The position numbers and the translations under genes were made by a program. A stretch of DNA of 64,000 bases, taken from NCBI RefSeq assembly GCF_005508865.1, contig NZ_SCOM01000004.1, positions 372,001 through 436,000 of the forward strand. Reading direction: 5' to 3'. Positions 26,242-34,568 of the stretch are shown here, in pieces. Each line of letters opens with the position of its first letter. Within the stretch, counting starts at the first letter, position 1. The DNA is from Pseudomonas sp. F(2018) (GTDB lineage Bacteria > Pseudomonadota > Gammaproteobacteria > Pseudomonadales > Pseudomonadaceae). The notes under the pieces were generated by a model. That model was not told the DNA's origin. It did not search any database and was given only the letters and a program-made list of their open reading frames with translations.

Positions 26242-26847
26242 ATGCTCGCCGCCATGAACAACACAGTCCGACTCGACAAGCGCGACCTGATCCTGGCCAA
26301 GGGCTCGGAGGTGATGACGCGCCGTGGCTACCACGGCACCGGCGTGATGGAGATCGTCCAGGCCGCCGGCATTCCAAAGGGCAGCTTCTATCACTACTTC
26401 GCCAGCAAGGAAGACTTCGCCCTGCAGGCGCTGGAGTTCGTCTACGGACCACGCCTGACGCGCTACACCGAGGCGCTGAGCAACCCGGCGCTGAGCCCGC
26501 GGGCACGCATCATCGGCTATTACAGCGAGCTGCTGGCGCACTTCAGCCGCCAGGAGCAACCCGAGTACCACTGCTTCATCGGCAGCCTGAGCTTCGAGAT
26601 GAGCGAAGTGCTGCCGGCCATCGGCGCCGAGGTCGAGCGCATCCAGCAGGCCTCGGTGGAGATCCTGCAGGGCTGCCTGGAGCAGGCCAAGGCGGCCGGC
26701 GAGCTGGCCGTGCACGAGGATTGCGAGAACCTGGCGACCTTCATCGCCAACGCCTGGCAGGGCGTGCTGGCGCGCCTCAAGGTCGGCCGCAGCCTGCAAC
26801 CGCTGGAAGCCTTCATTCACCGTCTGGAGCTGCTGCTGCGGCCCTGA
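26242..26847 (+). CDS. TetR-family repressor (NemR-like)
   Basis: The protein has 201 residues from ATG 26242; an inner ATG at 26254 (MNNTVRLDKRDLIL) gives 197 and aligns better with NemR-type proteins. Neither start has a clear Shine-Dalgarno. The N-terminal helix-turn-helix is GVMEIVQAAGIPKGSFYHYF; the rest is a ligand-binding helical domain with a single Cys at YHCF and one at LQGC. NemR-type repressors sense electrophiles through cysteines and control an Old Yellow Enzyme gene. Here the OYE gene follows 58 bases downstream, and both genes carry the same 15-base operator, so autoregulation is likely. Confidence 0.9.
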   Translation: MLAAMNNTVRLDKRDLILAKGSEVMTRRGYHGTGVMEIVQAAGIPKGSFYHYFASKEDFALQALEFVYGPRLTRYTEALSNPALSPRARIIGYYSELLAHFSRQEQPEYHCFIGSLSFEMSEVLPAIGAEVERIQQASVEILQGCLEQAKAAGELAVHEDCENLATFIANAWQGVLARLKVGRSLQPLEAFIHRLELLLRP

Positions 26848-26866
26848 CTGTTTTTTTGCCCATTGA

Positions 26867-26881
26867 CGAGACGACCGGTCA
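26867..26881. promoter_or_regulatory. Operator copy 2 for the TetR-type regulator
   Basis: An exact 15-base copy of the site at 26226 lies between tetR and the Old Yellow Enzyme gene, 24 bases before its ATG. Confidence 0.7.
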
Positions 26882-26905
26882 GCTGGCCGGCACCAAGGAG
26901 TCCCC

Positions 26906-28009
26906 ATGACCGCTAAAGCCCTGTTCGAGCCCTTCCGCCTGGGCAACCTGGAACTGCCGACCCGCGTGGTCATGGCGCCGATGACCCGTTCCTTCTCTCC
27001 GGGCGGCGTGCCCAATGCCAAGGTGGTCGAGTACTACCGTCGCCGCGCCGCCGCCGGCGTCGGCCTGATCGTCACCGAGGGCACCACCGTCGGCCACAAG
27101 GCCTCCAACGGCTACCCGCACGTGCCGCGCTTCTACGGTGAAGACGCCCTGGCCGGCTGGAAGCAGGTGGTCGACGCGGTGCATGCCGAAGGCGGCAAGA
27201 TCGTCCCGCAACTGTGGCATGTGGGCAACGTGCGCAAGGCCGGCACCGAGCCGGACGCCAGCGTGCCGGGCTACGGCCCGAGCGAGAAGGTCAAGGAAGG
27301 CAACGTGGTGGTCCACGGCATGACCAAGCAGGACATCGCCGAAGTCATCGCCGCCTTCGCCCAGGCCGCCCTGGACGCCAAGACCATCGGCATGGACGGC
27401 GTGGAGATCCACGGCGCCCACGGCTACCTGATCGACCAGTTCTTCTGGGAAGGCAGCAACAAGCGCACCGACGAATACGGTGGCGACCTGGCCCAGCGTT
27501 CGCGCTTCGCCATCGAGCTGATCCAGGCCGTGCGCGCCGCCGTCGGCCCGGACTTCCCGATCATCTTCCGCTTCTCCCAGTGGAAGCAGCAGGACTACAC
27601 CGCGCGCCTGGTACAGACCGCCGAGGAACTGGGTGCCTTCCTCAAGCCGCTGGCCGATGCCGGCGTGGACATCTTCCACTGCTCGACCCGCCGCTTCTGG
27701 GAGCCGGAGTTCGAAGGCTCCGACCTCAACCTGGCCGGCTGGACCCGCCAGCTGACCGGCAAGCCGACCATCACCGTGGGCAGCGTCGGCCTGGACGGCG
27801 AGTTCCTGCAGTTCATGGTCAACACCGACAAGGTCGCCGAGCCGGCCAGCCTGGAGAAGCTGCTGGAACGCCTGAACAAGCAGGAGTTCGACCTGGTGGC
27901 CGTGGGCCGCGCCCTGCTGGTCGACCCGGACTGGGCGGTGAAGGTCCGCGATGGCCGCGAAGGCGACATCCTGCCGTTCAGCCGCGAGGCCCTGAAGCAG
28001 CTGGTCTGA
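26906..28009 (+). CDS. Old Yellow Enzyme-family NADH:flavin oxidoreductase
   Basis: The 367-residue protein is an FMN-bound TIM barrel that reduces activated C=C bonds (enones, maleimides) or nitro esters with NAD(P)H. Motifs: RVVMAPMTRSFSPGG near the N-terminus, PQLWHVGN, the substrate-binding pair in EIHGAHGYLIDQFFW, NKRTDEYGGD, and the phosphate-binding end LVAVGRALLVDPDWAVKV. An AAGGAG ribosome site precedes the ATG. It is regulated with the preceding TetR gene through the shared operator and closed by a terminator. It is not the same subfamily as the xenB-like gene at 45761. Confidence 0.93.
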   Translation: MTAKALFEPFRLGNLELPTRVVMAPMTRSFSPGGVPNAKVVEYYRRRAAAGVGLIVTEGTTVGHKASNGYPHVPRFYGEDALAGWKQVVDAVHAEGGKIVPQLWHVGNVRKAGTEPDASVPGYGPSEKVKEGNVVVHGMTKQDIAEVIAAFAQAALDAKTIGMDGVEIHGAHGYLIDQFFWEGSNKRTDEYGGDLAQRSRFAIELIQAVRAAVGPDFPIIFRFSQWKQQDYTARLVQTAEELGAFLKPLADAGVDIFHCSTRRFWEPEFEGSDLNLAGWTRQLTGKPTITVGSVGLDGEFLQFMVNTDKVAEPASLEKLLERLNKQEFDLVAVGRALLVDPDWAVKVRDGREGDILPFSREALKQLV

Positions 28010-28049
28010 TCATTCGCTTTACCCCGGCGCGTCGTTGACGCGCCCCTCC

Positions 28050-28075
28050 AAGCCCCGGCACACCGGGGCTTTTTT
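28050..28075. terminator. Terminator overlapping the glycosyltransferase stop codon
   Basis: The stem AAGCCCCGG/CCGGGGCTT with loop CACA and a T run terminates the reductase gene. The T run contains the reverse complement of the TAA stop (28074-28076) of the convergent glycosyltransferase gene. Confidence 0.85.
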
Positions 28076-29216
28076 ATGTCTGGCGGGCCTGCAGCAGGTG
28101 TTCCTCGAACTGCTCGACGATGGCCGGCCAGCCCTGTTTGCCGGCGTGCTGGCGAGCATTCAGACGCACCCGGCGGAATATCTCACCGTCCTCCAGCAAC
28201 CAGCGCGCGGCCTTGATGAAGGCCTGTTCGTCGCCCGGAATGGCGAGGGCGCCGTTATGCCCGTGGCGGATGTGCTGGGCCGCCGCGGCCTGGTCGAAGG
28301 CGACCACCGCCAGGCCCGAGGCCAGGGCCTCCAGCACCACATTGCCGAAGGTCTCGGACAGGCTGGGGAAGAGGAACAAATCGCCGCTGGCATAGTGCGC
28401 GGCCAGCGCCTCGCCGCGCTGCACGCCGCAGAACAGTGCATCCGGCAGCTGCTCCTGCAGCTGCGCACGCAGCGGGCCGTCGCCTACCAGCACCAGGCGC
28501 AGGCGTCGTTGCGGCAGGCTGCGCTGCAATGCGCGGAAGGCGCGGACCAGCAGCTGCAGGTTCTTCTCCGCGGCCAGGCGGCCGACGTGGACCACCGCGA
28601 TCTCGTCCTCGGCCATGCCCCAGGCGGCGCGCAGCTCGCTCGAACGGCGCGCCGGATGGAACAGCTGGCCGTCGACGCCGCGTGCCAGCAGCTCCAGGCG
28701 CTCGAAACCGCGGCGTTGCAGCTCCAGGCGCTGGCTGGGGCTGGGCACCAGGGTCAGCCGCGAGCGGTTGTGGAACCAGCGCAGGTAGCCGGTCAGTAGG
28801 CGGGTGAGCAGGCCGAAGCCGTAGAGGTCGCTGTACTGCTGGAAGTTGGTGTGGAAGCCGCTGACCACCGGGATGCCCAGGCGCCGCGCCGCCCGCAAGG
28901 CGGACAGGCCGAGCGGGCCCTCGGTGGCGATATACAGCACGTCCGGGCGATTGCGCTTCCAGCGCCGCAGCAGCTTGTGCAGCGAGGAGTGGCCCCACTG
29001 CAGGCCGGCGTAGCCGGGCAGCGGCCAGCCGCGGGTCAGCAGCAGTTCCTCGTCGCTGCGGTTCGGCTCGTCGGCCTGGCGCGGGCGCACCAGCTGCAGG
29101 CGATGGCCGCGCTCACGCAGGCCCTGGCACAAACGGCCGAGGGTATTGGCCACGCCATTGACTTCGGGGGGATAGGTCTCGCTGACCAGGGCGATATGCA
29201 GGCTTGTGACATTCAT
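28074..29216 (-). CDS. Family 4 glycosyltransferase
   Basis: The protein has 380 residues from the ATG at 29216 (MNVTSLHIALVSETYPPEVNG); the frame is open 34 codons further upstream without a convincing start. It is a GT-B retaining transferase. The acceptor-side glycine-rich N-terminus and GFHTNFQQYSDLYGF are seen. The donor-binding signature is SETFGNVVLEALASGLAVVAF. Related proteins transfer sugars such as mannose to lipids or diacylglycerol at the inner membrane. It is a single gene, upstream of and divergent from nothing recognisable in the 88-base gap to the small secreted protein. Confidence 0.9.
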   Translation of the reverse strand: MNVTSLHIALVSETYPPEVNGVANTLGRLCQGLRERGHRLQLVRPRQADEPNRSDEELLLTRGWPLPGYAGLQWGHSSLHKLLRRWKRNRPDVLYIATEGPLGLSALRAARRLGIPVVSGFHTNFQQYSDLYGFGLLTRLLTGYLRWFHNRSRLTLVPSPSQRLELQRRGFERLELLARGVDGQLFHPARRSSELRAAWGMAEDEIAVVHVGRLAAEKNLQLLVRAFRALQRSLPQRRLRLVLVGDGPLRAQLQEQLPDALFCGVQRGEALAAHYASGDLFLFPSLSETFGNVVLEALASGLAVVAFDQAAAAQHIRHGHNGALAIPGDEQAFIKAARWLLEDGEIFRRVRLNARQHAGKQGWPAIVEQFEEHLLQARQT

Positions 29217-29304
29217 GGCACCAGTCTGGAAGGGCGCCGTGTCGCGCTCGTGACGCCGGCGTGAACGAATCGTGACCGGCGTCTGCGTGGAATGGCGTGC
29301 GGCT

Positions 29305-29850
29305 CTAGCGAGCCGCAACCGATGTGGACAGGGGAAACGCCTGGCGCAGGCTGGCGGTGAGGTGCTGTGGCTGCGCCGCCTGCACCTGGATCAGCCCGGC
29401 CTGCAGCGCCTGTTCGGCGCTCAGCTTGCCTTGCTCCAGGGCCAGCAGCACGCCTTCGCCGGTGACGATGGCGTTGCCGTCGGCGCCGGGGGCGGCGACG
29501 TGCAGGGTCACCTGCAGCTGCGTGCCGGTGCCGTCGAAATGCGCCCACAGGCCCGGCTCGACCAGCAGCAGGCTGAAGCTCTCGCCCTGGGCAAGCGGGG
29601 CGAGGGCCACGCGCAGCTTCTCCAGCATGATCAACACCCGGCGCATGCCGAAGCCGCCGGGCAGGGCCACCGGCTTGGCCAGCAGCTTGGCCTGGTAGGC
29701 GTCGTGGATGGCCAGCGCCACCGGCAGCGAGGCCGGGTGGGCGATGGCCAGGTCCGCGGCCATGCCGTCGTAGCCGCAGGCGTGGCTCGCCGGGCTGGCG
29801 CTGCCGAGCAGCAGCACCAGCCCTATGGCCGTTATCGACGAGGCTCTCAT
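29305..29850 (-). CDS. Small secreted protein of unknown function, coupled to alkyl sulfatase
   Basis: The 181-residue protein starts at the ATG at 29850, overlapping the stop of the alkyl sulfatase gene by ATGA, so it is translationally coupled. It has a signal peptide ending near SPASHA, then CGYDGMAADLAIAHPASLPVALAI. The C-terminal part, GVLLALEQGKLSAEQALQAG, resembles the helix pattern of SCP2 (sterol-carrier) domains. The alkyl sulfatase also ends in an SCP2-like domain. I infer a periplasmic hydrophobic-ligand binder; the function is not established. Confidence 0.8.
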   Translation of the reverse strand: MRASSITAIGLVLLLGSASPASHACGYDGMAADLAIAHPASLPVALAIHDAYQAKLLAKPVALPGGFGMRRVLIMLEKLRVALAPLAQGESFSLLLVEPGLWAHFDGTGTQLQVTLHVAAPGADGNAIVTGEGVLLALEQGKLSAEQALQAGLIQVQAAQPQHLTASLRQAFPLSTSVAAR

Positions 29851-31826
29851 GGGGTGACGATGTCGAACCAGAAGTCGAACTTGTCGAGCAGGCCCATGAA
29901 CTCGCCGAAGGCCTGCGGACGACCATCGAACTTCAGCTCGCCGGAAGCCACTTTCTGCTCCAGGGTCGCCTTGCCCAGCTGGATGTCTTCCAGCGCGGTC
30001 TTGCTCATGGTCAGGCCCACATCGGCGTCGGCCGCGGCCTTGTCCTCGTAGGTCAGCACGCCGTTCTCCACGGTCAGGGCGTAGCTCTTGTCCAGGTCGG
30101 TGAAGTTGTAGTTGAGCACCAGCTTCTTGCCGGCGGCGCGCTCGCCGTTGAGGCGCACGGCCAGGTAGTCGAAGAGCATTTCCGGGGTCATGGCGCGGAT
30201 CACGTCCGGGCTGGCGGTGACGGCGCCGCCGGCGGCCGGCTTGCCGTTGCGCAGCTCGAAGGCGCCCTGCAGGTACATGGAGCGCCACGGGCCGGACTCG
30301 GCCTGGTAGCCCAGCTGCTCGAAGGTGTCGGCCAGCAGGTGCTTCGCCTCGACATTGTCCGGCTCGGCGAACACCACCTGTTTGGCGACCTCGGCCACCC
30401 AGCGGTACTCACCCTTGGCGAAGTCGCCCCTGGCCTTCTCCAGCACGGCCGCCGCGCCACCCATGTACTCGACGTACTTCTTCGCCGCCGGTTGCGGCGG
30501 CAGCTTGTCGAGGTTGGCCGGGTTGGCGTCGTACCAGCCCAGGTAGCGCTGGTACACGGCCTTGGCGTTGTGCTTGAGGGTGCCGTAGTTGCCGCGCCCG
30601 GCCCAGAAGGCTTCCAGCTCAGGCGGCAGCTTGATGGCCTCGGCGATCTCCTCGGCGTTCATGCCCAGGTTGAGCATGCGCACCGACTGGTCGTGGGTAT
30701 ATTTGTAGAGGGCGCGCTGCTTCTTCAGGTAATCGCCGATCTGCGCCTGGCCCCACTGCGGCCAGTGGTGGCTCTGGAAGCGCACTTCGGTCTTGTCGCC
30801 GAACAGGGCGAGGGTCTCGCCGATGTATTTGGACCACTGCAGGGCATCGCGCACCTGCGCGCCGCGCGGGGTGAGCACGTTGTGCATGTTGCTAGTGGTG
30901 TTCTCGGCCATCCACATGGCCTTGGTGTCCGGGAAGTAGGTATTCATTTCCACCGGTGCCTCGGTGCCGGGGGTCATCTGGAAGACCATGCGCACGCCGT
31001 CGACGGTCAGTTCCTGGCCAGTCTTGCTGACGAACTCGGTGGGCTGGATCAGGGTGACCGTGCCACTCGAGGTGGTCATGCCCAGGCCGGCGCTTACGCC
31101 GCCTTGGGCGTTGCGCGGCAGCAACGCACCGAACTGATACACCGCGCGGCGGGCCATGGCATTGCCGGCGATCACGTTCTCGCTGACCGCATGCTCGCTG
31201 AAGCCCTCGGGCGCGATGATGCGCACCTTGCCTGCCTTGACGTCGGCCTCGTCGACTATGCCGCGCACGCCACCGAAGTGGTCGATGTGCGAGTGGCTGT
31301 AGACCACGGCGACCACGGGTTTCTGGCCCAGGTGCTGGCTCACCAGCTCGTAGGCGGCCCTGGCGGGTTCCGTGCTGATCAGCGGGTCGAAGACGATCCA
31401 GCCGCTCTTGCCCTCGACGAAGGTGATGTTGGAGACGTCGTAGCCGCGTACCTGATAGATGCCATCGGTGACCTTGAACAGGCCGTACTGCAGGTTCAGC
31501 TGGGCGTTGCGCCACAGGCTGGGGTTGACGCTATCCGGCGCCGGCTGGTCGAGGCCGATGTACTGCTTGTAGCTCTCCAGGTCCCACACCACTTTGCCGT
31601 TGGCATCCTTGATGGTCAGGCTGTCCGGCTTGGCGATGAAGCCGCGCTGGGCATCCTCGAATTCGCGCTTGTCGTTGAACGGCAGTGCCGCCAGTACTGC
31701 CTGCTGGGCCACTTTGGTGGCCTCGGTCGCCGGCTTGGTGGTGGCGGGGGCGGCCTGGGCGATGGCGCTGGCCAGCAGGGCGCAGGCCAGCCCGGCGGAA
31801 GTCAGGCATTTCAGGGAGTGGTGCAT
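29847..31826 (-). CDS. Secreted alkyl sulfatase, copy 1 (SdsA1-like)
   Basis: The protein has 659 residues from the ATG at 31826 (MHHSLKCLTSAGLACALL), preceded by TGAGGA; this gives a clean signal peptide and the length of SdsA1. It hydrolyses primary alkyl sulfates such as dodecyl sulfate to alcohol and sulfate in the periplasm. Domains: a metallo-beta-lactamase domain with zinc ligands H178, H180, D182 and H183 (SHSHIDHFGG), MAENTTSNMHNVLTPRG, a helical dimerisation region with NAKAVYQRYLGWYDANPANL, and a C-terminal SCP2-like domain (about 530-659). It follows the GMC oxidoreductase gene by 47 bases and precedes a coupled secreted protein: a three-gene operon. Confidence 0.94.
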   Translation of the reverse strand: MHHSLKCLTSAGLACALLASAIAQAAPATTKPATEATKVAQQAVLAALPFNDKREFEDAQRGFIAKPDSLTIKDANGKVVWDLESYKQYIGLDQPAPDSVNPSLWRNAQLNLQYGLFKVTDGIYQVRGYDVSNITFVEGKSGWIVFDPLISTEPARAAYELVSQHLGQKPVVAVVYSHSHIDHFGGVRGIVDEADVKAGKVRIIAPEGFSEHAVSENVIAGNAMARRAVYQFGALLPRNAQGGVSAGLGMTTSSGTVTLIQPTEFVSKTGQELTVDGVRMVFQMTPGTEAPVEMNTYFPDTKAMWMAENTTSNMHNVLTPRGAQVRDALQWSKYIGETLALFGDKTEVRFQSHHWPQWGQAQIGDYLKKQRALYKYTHDQSVRMLNLGMNAEEIAEAIKLPPELEAFWAGRGNYGTLKHNAKAVYQRYLGWYDANPANLDKLPPQPAAKKYVEYMGGAAAVLEKARGDFAKGEYRWVAEVAKQVVFAEPDNVEAKHLLADTFEQLGYQAESGPWRSMYLQGAFELRNGKPAAGGAVTASPDVIRAMTPEMLFDYLAVRLNGERAAGKKLVLNYNFTDLDKSYALTVENGVLTYEDKAAADADVGLTMSKTALEDIQLGKATLEQKVASGELKFDGRPQAFGEFMGLLDKFDFWFDIVTP

Positions 31827-31873
31827 GCTGTGCGTCCTCATTGTTATTGGTAGATGGTGATGACCCGTGGCCA

Positions 31874-33457
31874 TCAGGCCTGGGCGATCCATTGCGCGGC
31901 ACGCTCGCCGATCATGATCGACGCCGCGTTGGTGTTACCGCCGACCAGGGTCGGCATGATCGAGGCATCCACCACGCGCAGGCCCTGGATGCCGTGCACG
32001 CGCAGCTGGCTGTCGACCACCGCGCCCTCGTCGTTGCCCATGCGGCAGGTGCCGACCGGGTGATAGATGGAGTCGGTACGGCGGCGCAGCAGCTCGATCA
32101 GTTGCTCGTCGCCGAGCTGGCCGGCGTTGTGGATGTCCTGCAGGCCGAAGCGCGCCATGGGCGCCTGCGCAACGATCTCCTGAGTCATGCGGTAGCCCTT
32201 GAGCAGGGTCTGCACGTCGTCGTCATGGCCGAGGAAGTTGGGGTCGATGCGTGGCGGCGCGCTGGGGTCGGCCGACTGCAGGCCGACGCTGCCGATGCTC
32301 TTCGGCCGCAGCACGCAGACGTGGCAGCTGAAGCCATGGCCCCAGTGCATCTTGCGGTTATGGTCGTCGAGCATGCTGACCACCGAGTGCAACTGCACGT
32401 CCGGACGGGCCAGGGCCGCGTCGGTCTTGAGGAAGGCACCGCCCTCGGCGAAGTTGCTGGCCAGCGGGCCGCGCTTGCGCGCCAGGTAGCGGGCCAGCGC
32501 CGAACCCATCTTCAGGCTGCCACCGAGCGAGTAGCCGAGCAGCGAGTTGTCGTGGCTCTTGTAGCACTGCACCACGTCGGGGTGGTCCTGCAGGTTCTGG
32601 CCGACCCCGGGCAGCTCGTGCTGCACGGCGATGCCATGGGGCTTGAGCTCGGCCTCCGCGCCGATGCCGGAGAGCATCAGCAGCTGCGGGCTGCCGAAGG
32701 CGCCGGCGCTGAGCAGTACTTCCTTGCGTGCCTTGAGCGTAGTGGAGCGGCCCTTGATGCGCACCTGCACGCCGGTGGCCTGCTGGCCCTGCAGGAGGAT
32801 GCGCTCGGCGTGGGCGCCGGTGAGCACGGTGAGGTTGCGCCGCGCCTCGCGAATCGGCTTGAGGAAGGCGGTGGCGGTACTCCAGCGGCGGCCATCGCGG
32901 ATGGTCACGTCGTACTGGCCGACGCCTTCCTGGTCCATGCCGTTGAAGTCGGCGTTGTAACGGTGCCCGGCCTTCTGCCCGGCCTCGATGAAGGCGTGGG
33001 TGGCGGCGTGCGCCTCGATCTGGCCGACGTACAGCTCGCCCTGCTCGCCGTGCAGCTCGCAGGCGCCGCGGTGGTTCATCTCGCTCTGGCGGAAGTACGG
33101 CAGCACCTCGGCGAACGACCAGCCGGGGTTGCCCAGGGCGGCCCAGTCGTCGAAGTCGCTGTGGTGGCCGCGGATGTAGATCATGCCGTTGATCGAGCTG
33201 CTGCCGCCGAGCACCTTGCCGCGCGGCTGGTAGCCGACGCGCCCGCCCAGGCCGGGTTGCGGCACGGTATCGAAGGCCCAGTTGACGTGGCGGGTCGGCA
33301 GGATGGCGGCGATGCCGGCAGGAGCGTGCACCAGTGGCGACCAGTCGTGCGGGCCGGCCTCGAGCAGGCACACGGAAACCGCCGGATCGGCACTGAGACG
33401 GTTGGCCAGCACGCAACCGGCCGAGCCGGCACCAATGATGATGTAGTCGAATTCCAT
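31874..33457 (-). CDS. GMC-family alcohol dehydrogenase (choline dehydrogenase-like)
   Basis: The 527-residue protein has the FAD dinucleotide-binding start MEFDYIIIGAGSAGCVLANR, the GMC signature GKVLGGSSSINGMIYIRGH, and the C-terminal catalytic region HPVGTCRMGN and GGNTNAASIMIGERAA. Such enzymes (AlkJ type) oxidise primary alcohols to aldehydes with membrane electron acceptors. Being first in the operon with the alkyl sulfatase, it could oxidise the released fatty alcohol. The two genes act in different compartments, so transport would be needed. A GGAGCTG ribosome site precedes the ATG. It diverges from the AraC regulator 94 bases away. Confidence 0.93.
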   Translation of the reverse strand: MEFDYIIIGAGSAGCVLANRLSADPAVSVCLLEAGPHDWSPLVHAPAGIAAILPTRHVNWAFDTVPQPGLGGRVGYQPRGKVLGGSSSINGMIYIRGHHSDFDDWAALGNPGWSFAEVLPYFRQSEMNHRGACELHGEQGELYVGQIEAHAATHAFIEAGQKAGHRYNADFNGMDQEGVGQYDVTIRDGRRWSTATAFLKPIREARRNLTVLTGAHAERILLQGQQATGVQVRIKGRSTTLKARKEVLLSAGAFGSPQLLMLSGIGAEAELKPHGIAVQHELPGVGQNLQDHPDVVQCYKSHDNSLLGYSLGGSLKMGSALARYLARKRGPLASNFAEGGAFLKTDAALARPDVQLHSVVSMLDDHNRKMHWGHGFSCHVCVLRPKSIGSVGLQSADPSAPPRIDPNFLGHDDDVQTLLKGYRMTQEIVAQAPMARFGLQDIHNAGQLGDEQLIELLRRRTDSIYHPVGTCRMGNDEGAVVDSQLRVHGIQGLRVVDASIMPTLVGGNTNAASIMIGERAAQWIAQA

Positions 33458-33515
33458 GGCAGCTCCGGGAGCGGGAGGGGACGCAGGAATTCTTCGTGGA
33501 GTCGGCGGCTAAAGA

Positions 33516-33551
33516 TTGATCTTTGCCGACGAATATTTGATCTTTGCCGAC
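33516..33551. promoter_or_regulatory. 15-base direct repeat at the AraC start, 21-base period
   Basis: TTGATCTTTGCCGAC occurs at 33516-33530 and 33537-33551, exactly 21 bases apart (two helical turns). It is immediately followed by the ATG of the AraC gene. Direct repeats of this spacing are typical AraC-family binding sites. The site lies in the divergent promoter region of the GMC/sulfatase operon. Confidence 0.65.
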
Positions 33552-34568
33552 ATGGAACCCTTCATCAGAACCACCTCATTCGCCGGTTTCCGCGAGCTGG
33601 TCGCCAAGCTCGGCGGCGATCCCTGGCCGCTGCTGCAGCGCTTTCGGATCAAGCCGGAACTGCTCGACGACGAGGACGCCCGGGTACCGCTGCGCTCGCT
33701 GGTCGGCCTGCTGGAATGCGCCGCCCAGGAGCTGGACTGCGCCGACTTCGGCCTGCGCATGGCCGAGTACCAGAACCTGCACGTGCTCGGCCCGATCGCG
33801 GTGATGGCGCGCAGCTCGACCAGCGTCGGCCACGCGCTGGCGGAGATCGTGCGCTTCATCGGCTACCACAGCTCCGGCGTGCGCCTCGACCTGGACCGCA
33901 GCGAGCCGCAGGCGCCGCGCCTGGTGATCGACCTGCTGTTGCCCGGCCCGGTGCCGCAGCGGCAGATGGTGGAGCTGGCCATGGGCGTGGGGCACAACAC
34001 CATGAAGCTGCTGTGCGGGGCCGGCTTCAGCGCGCAGAGCATCCTGCTGTGCGGGGTCAGTCCGCTGCCGCTGGCGCGCTACCGGCGCTATTTCCACACC
34101 GAGGTGTATGGCGGCCAGGCCTGCAACGCGCTGGTGCTGACCCAGCAGCAACTGAGCCAGCGCATCGAGCAGCAGGACGCCAACCTGCACCGCATGCTCG
34201 GCCAGTACCTCAGCCAGGTGCATGGGCAGAGCGCCTCGGACCTGGTCGACCAGGTGCGACGCCTGGTGCTGCGCCTGCTGCCGACCCAGCAATGCCGCCT
34301 GCCGCTGATCGCCGAGCAGCTCGGCCTGCACGAGCGCGCCCTGCAACGTCAGCTGGCCGAGCAGGGTCGGCGTTTCGATGAGCTGCTGGAGAGCATTCGC
34401 CGCGACCGCGCCGATCTCTATCTGGCCGAGCGCGACATTCCCATGTCGCAGATCGCCGGCATGCTCGGCTACAGCGAGCAGAGCGTGTTCAACCGCGCCT
34501 GCCGGCGCTGGTTCGCCTCGACCCCGGGCGAGCGCCGCCGCCTGTTGCTGGAGCAGCGTCGCGGCTAG
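33552..34568 (+). CDS. AraC-family transcriptional regulator
   Basis: The protein has 338 residues from ATG 33552 (MEPFIRTTSFAGFRELVAKLGG). An open frame 12 codons longer runs through the direct repeat and is unlikely to be translated. The N-terminal PF12625-type ligand domain is followed by a C-terminal double helix-turn-helix, LIAEQLGLHERALQRQLAEQ and ISQIAGMLGYSEQSVFNRACRRW-like (the exact start is PMSQIAGML). It diverges from the GMC/alkyl sulfatase operon and probably controls it and itself through the 21-base-period repeat. It converges on the second LuxR-type gene with a 4-base stop overlap. Confidence 0.9.
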   Translation: MEPFIRTTSFAGFRELVAKLGGDPWPLLQRFRIKPELLDDEDARVPLRSLVGLLECAAQELDCADFGLRMAEYQNLHVLGPIAVMARSSTSVGHALAEIVRFIGYHSSGVRLDLDRSEPQAPRLVIDLLLPGPVPQRQMVELAMGVGHNTMKLLCGAGFSAQSILLCGVSPLPLARYRRYFHTEVYGGQACNALVLTQQQLSQRIEQQDANLHRMLGQYLSQVHGQSASDLVDQVRRLVLRLLPTQQCRLPLIAEQLGLHERALQRQLAEQGRRFDELLESIRRDRADLYLAERDIPMSQIAGMLGYSEQSVFNRACRRWFASTPGERRRLLLEQRRG

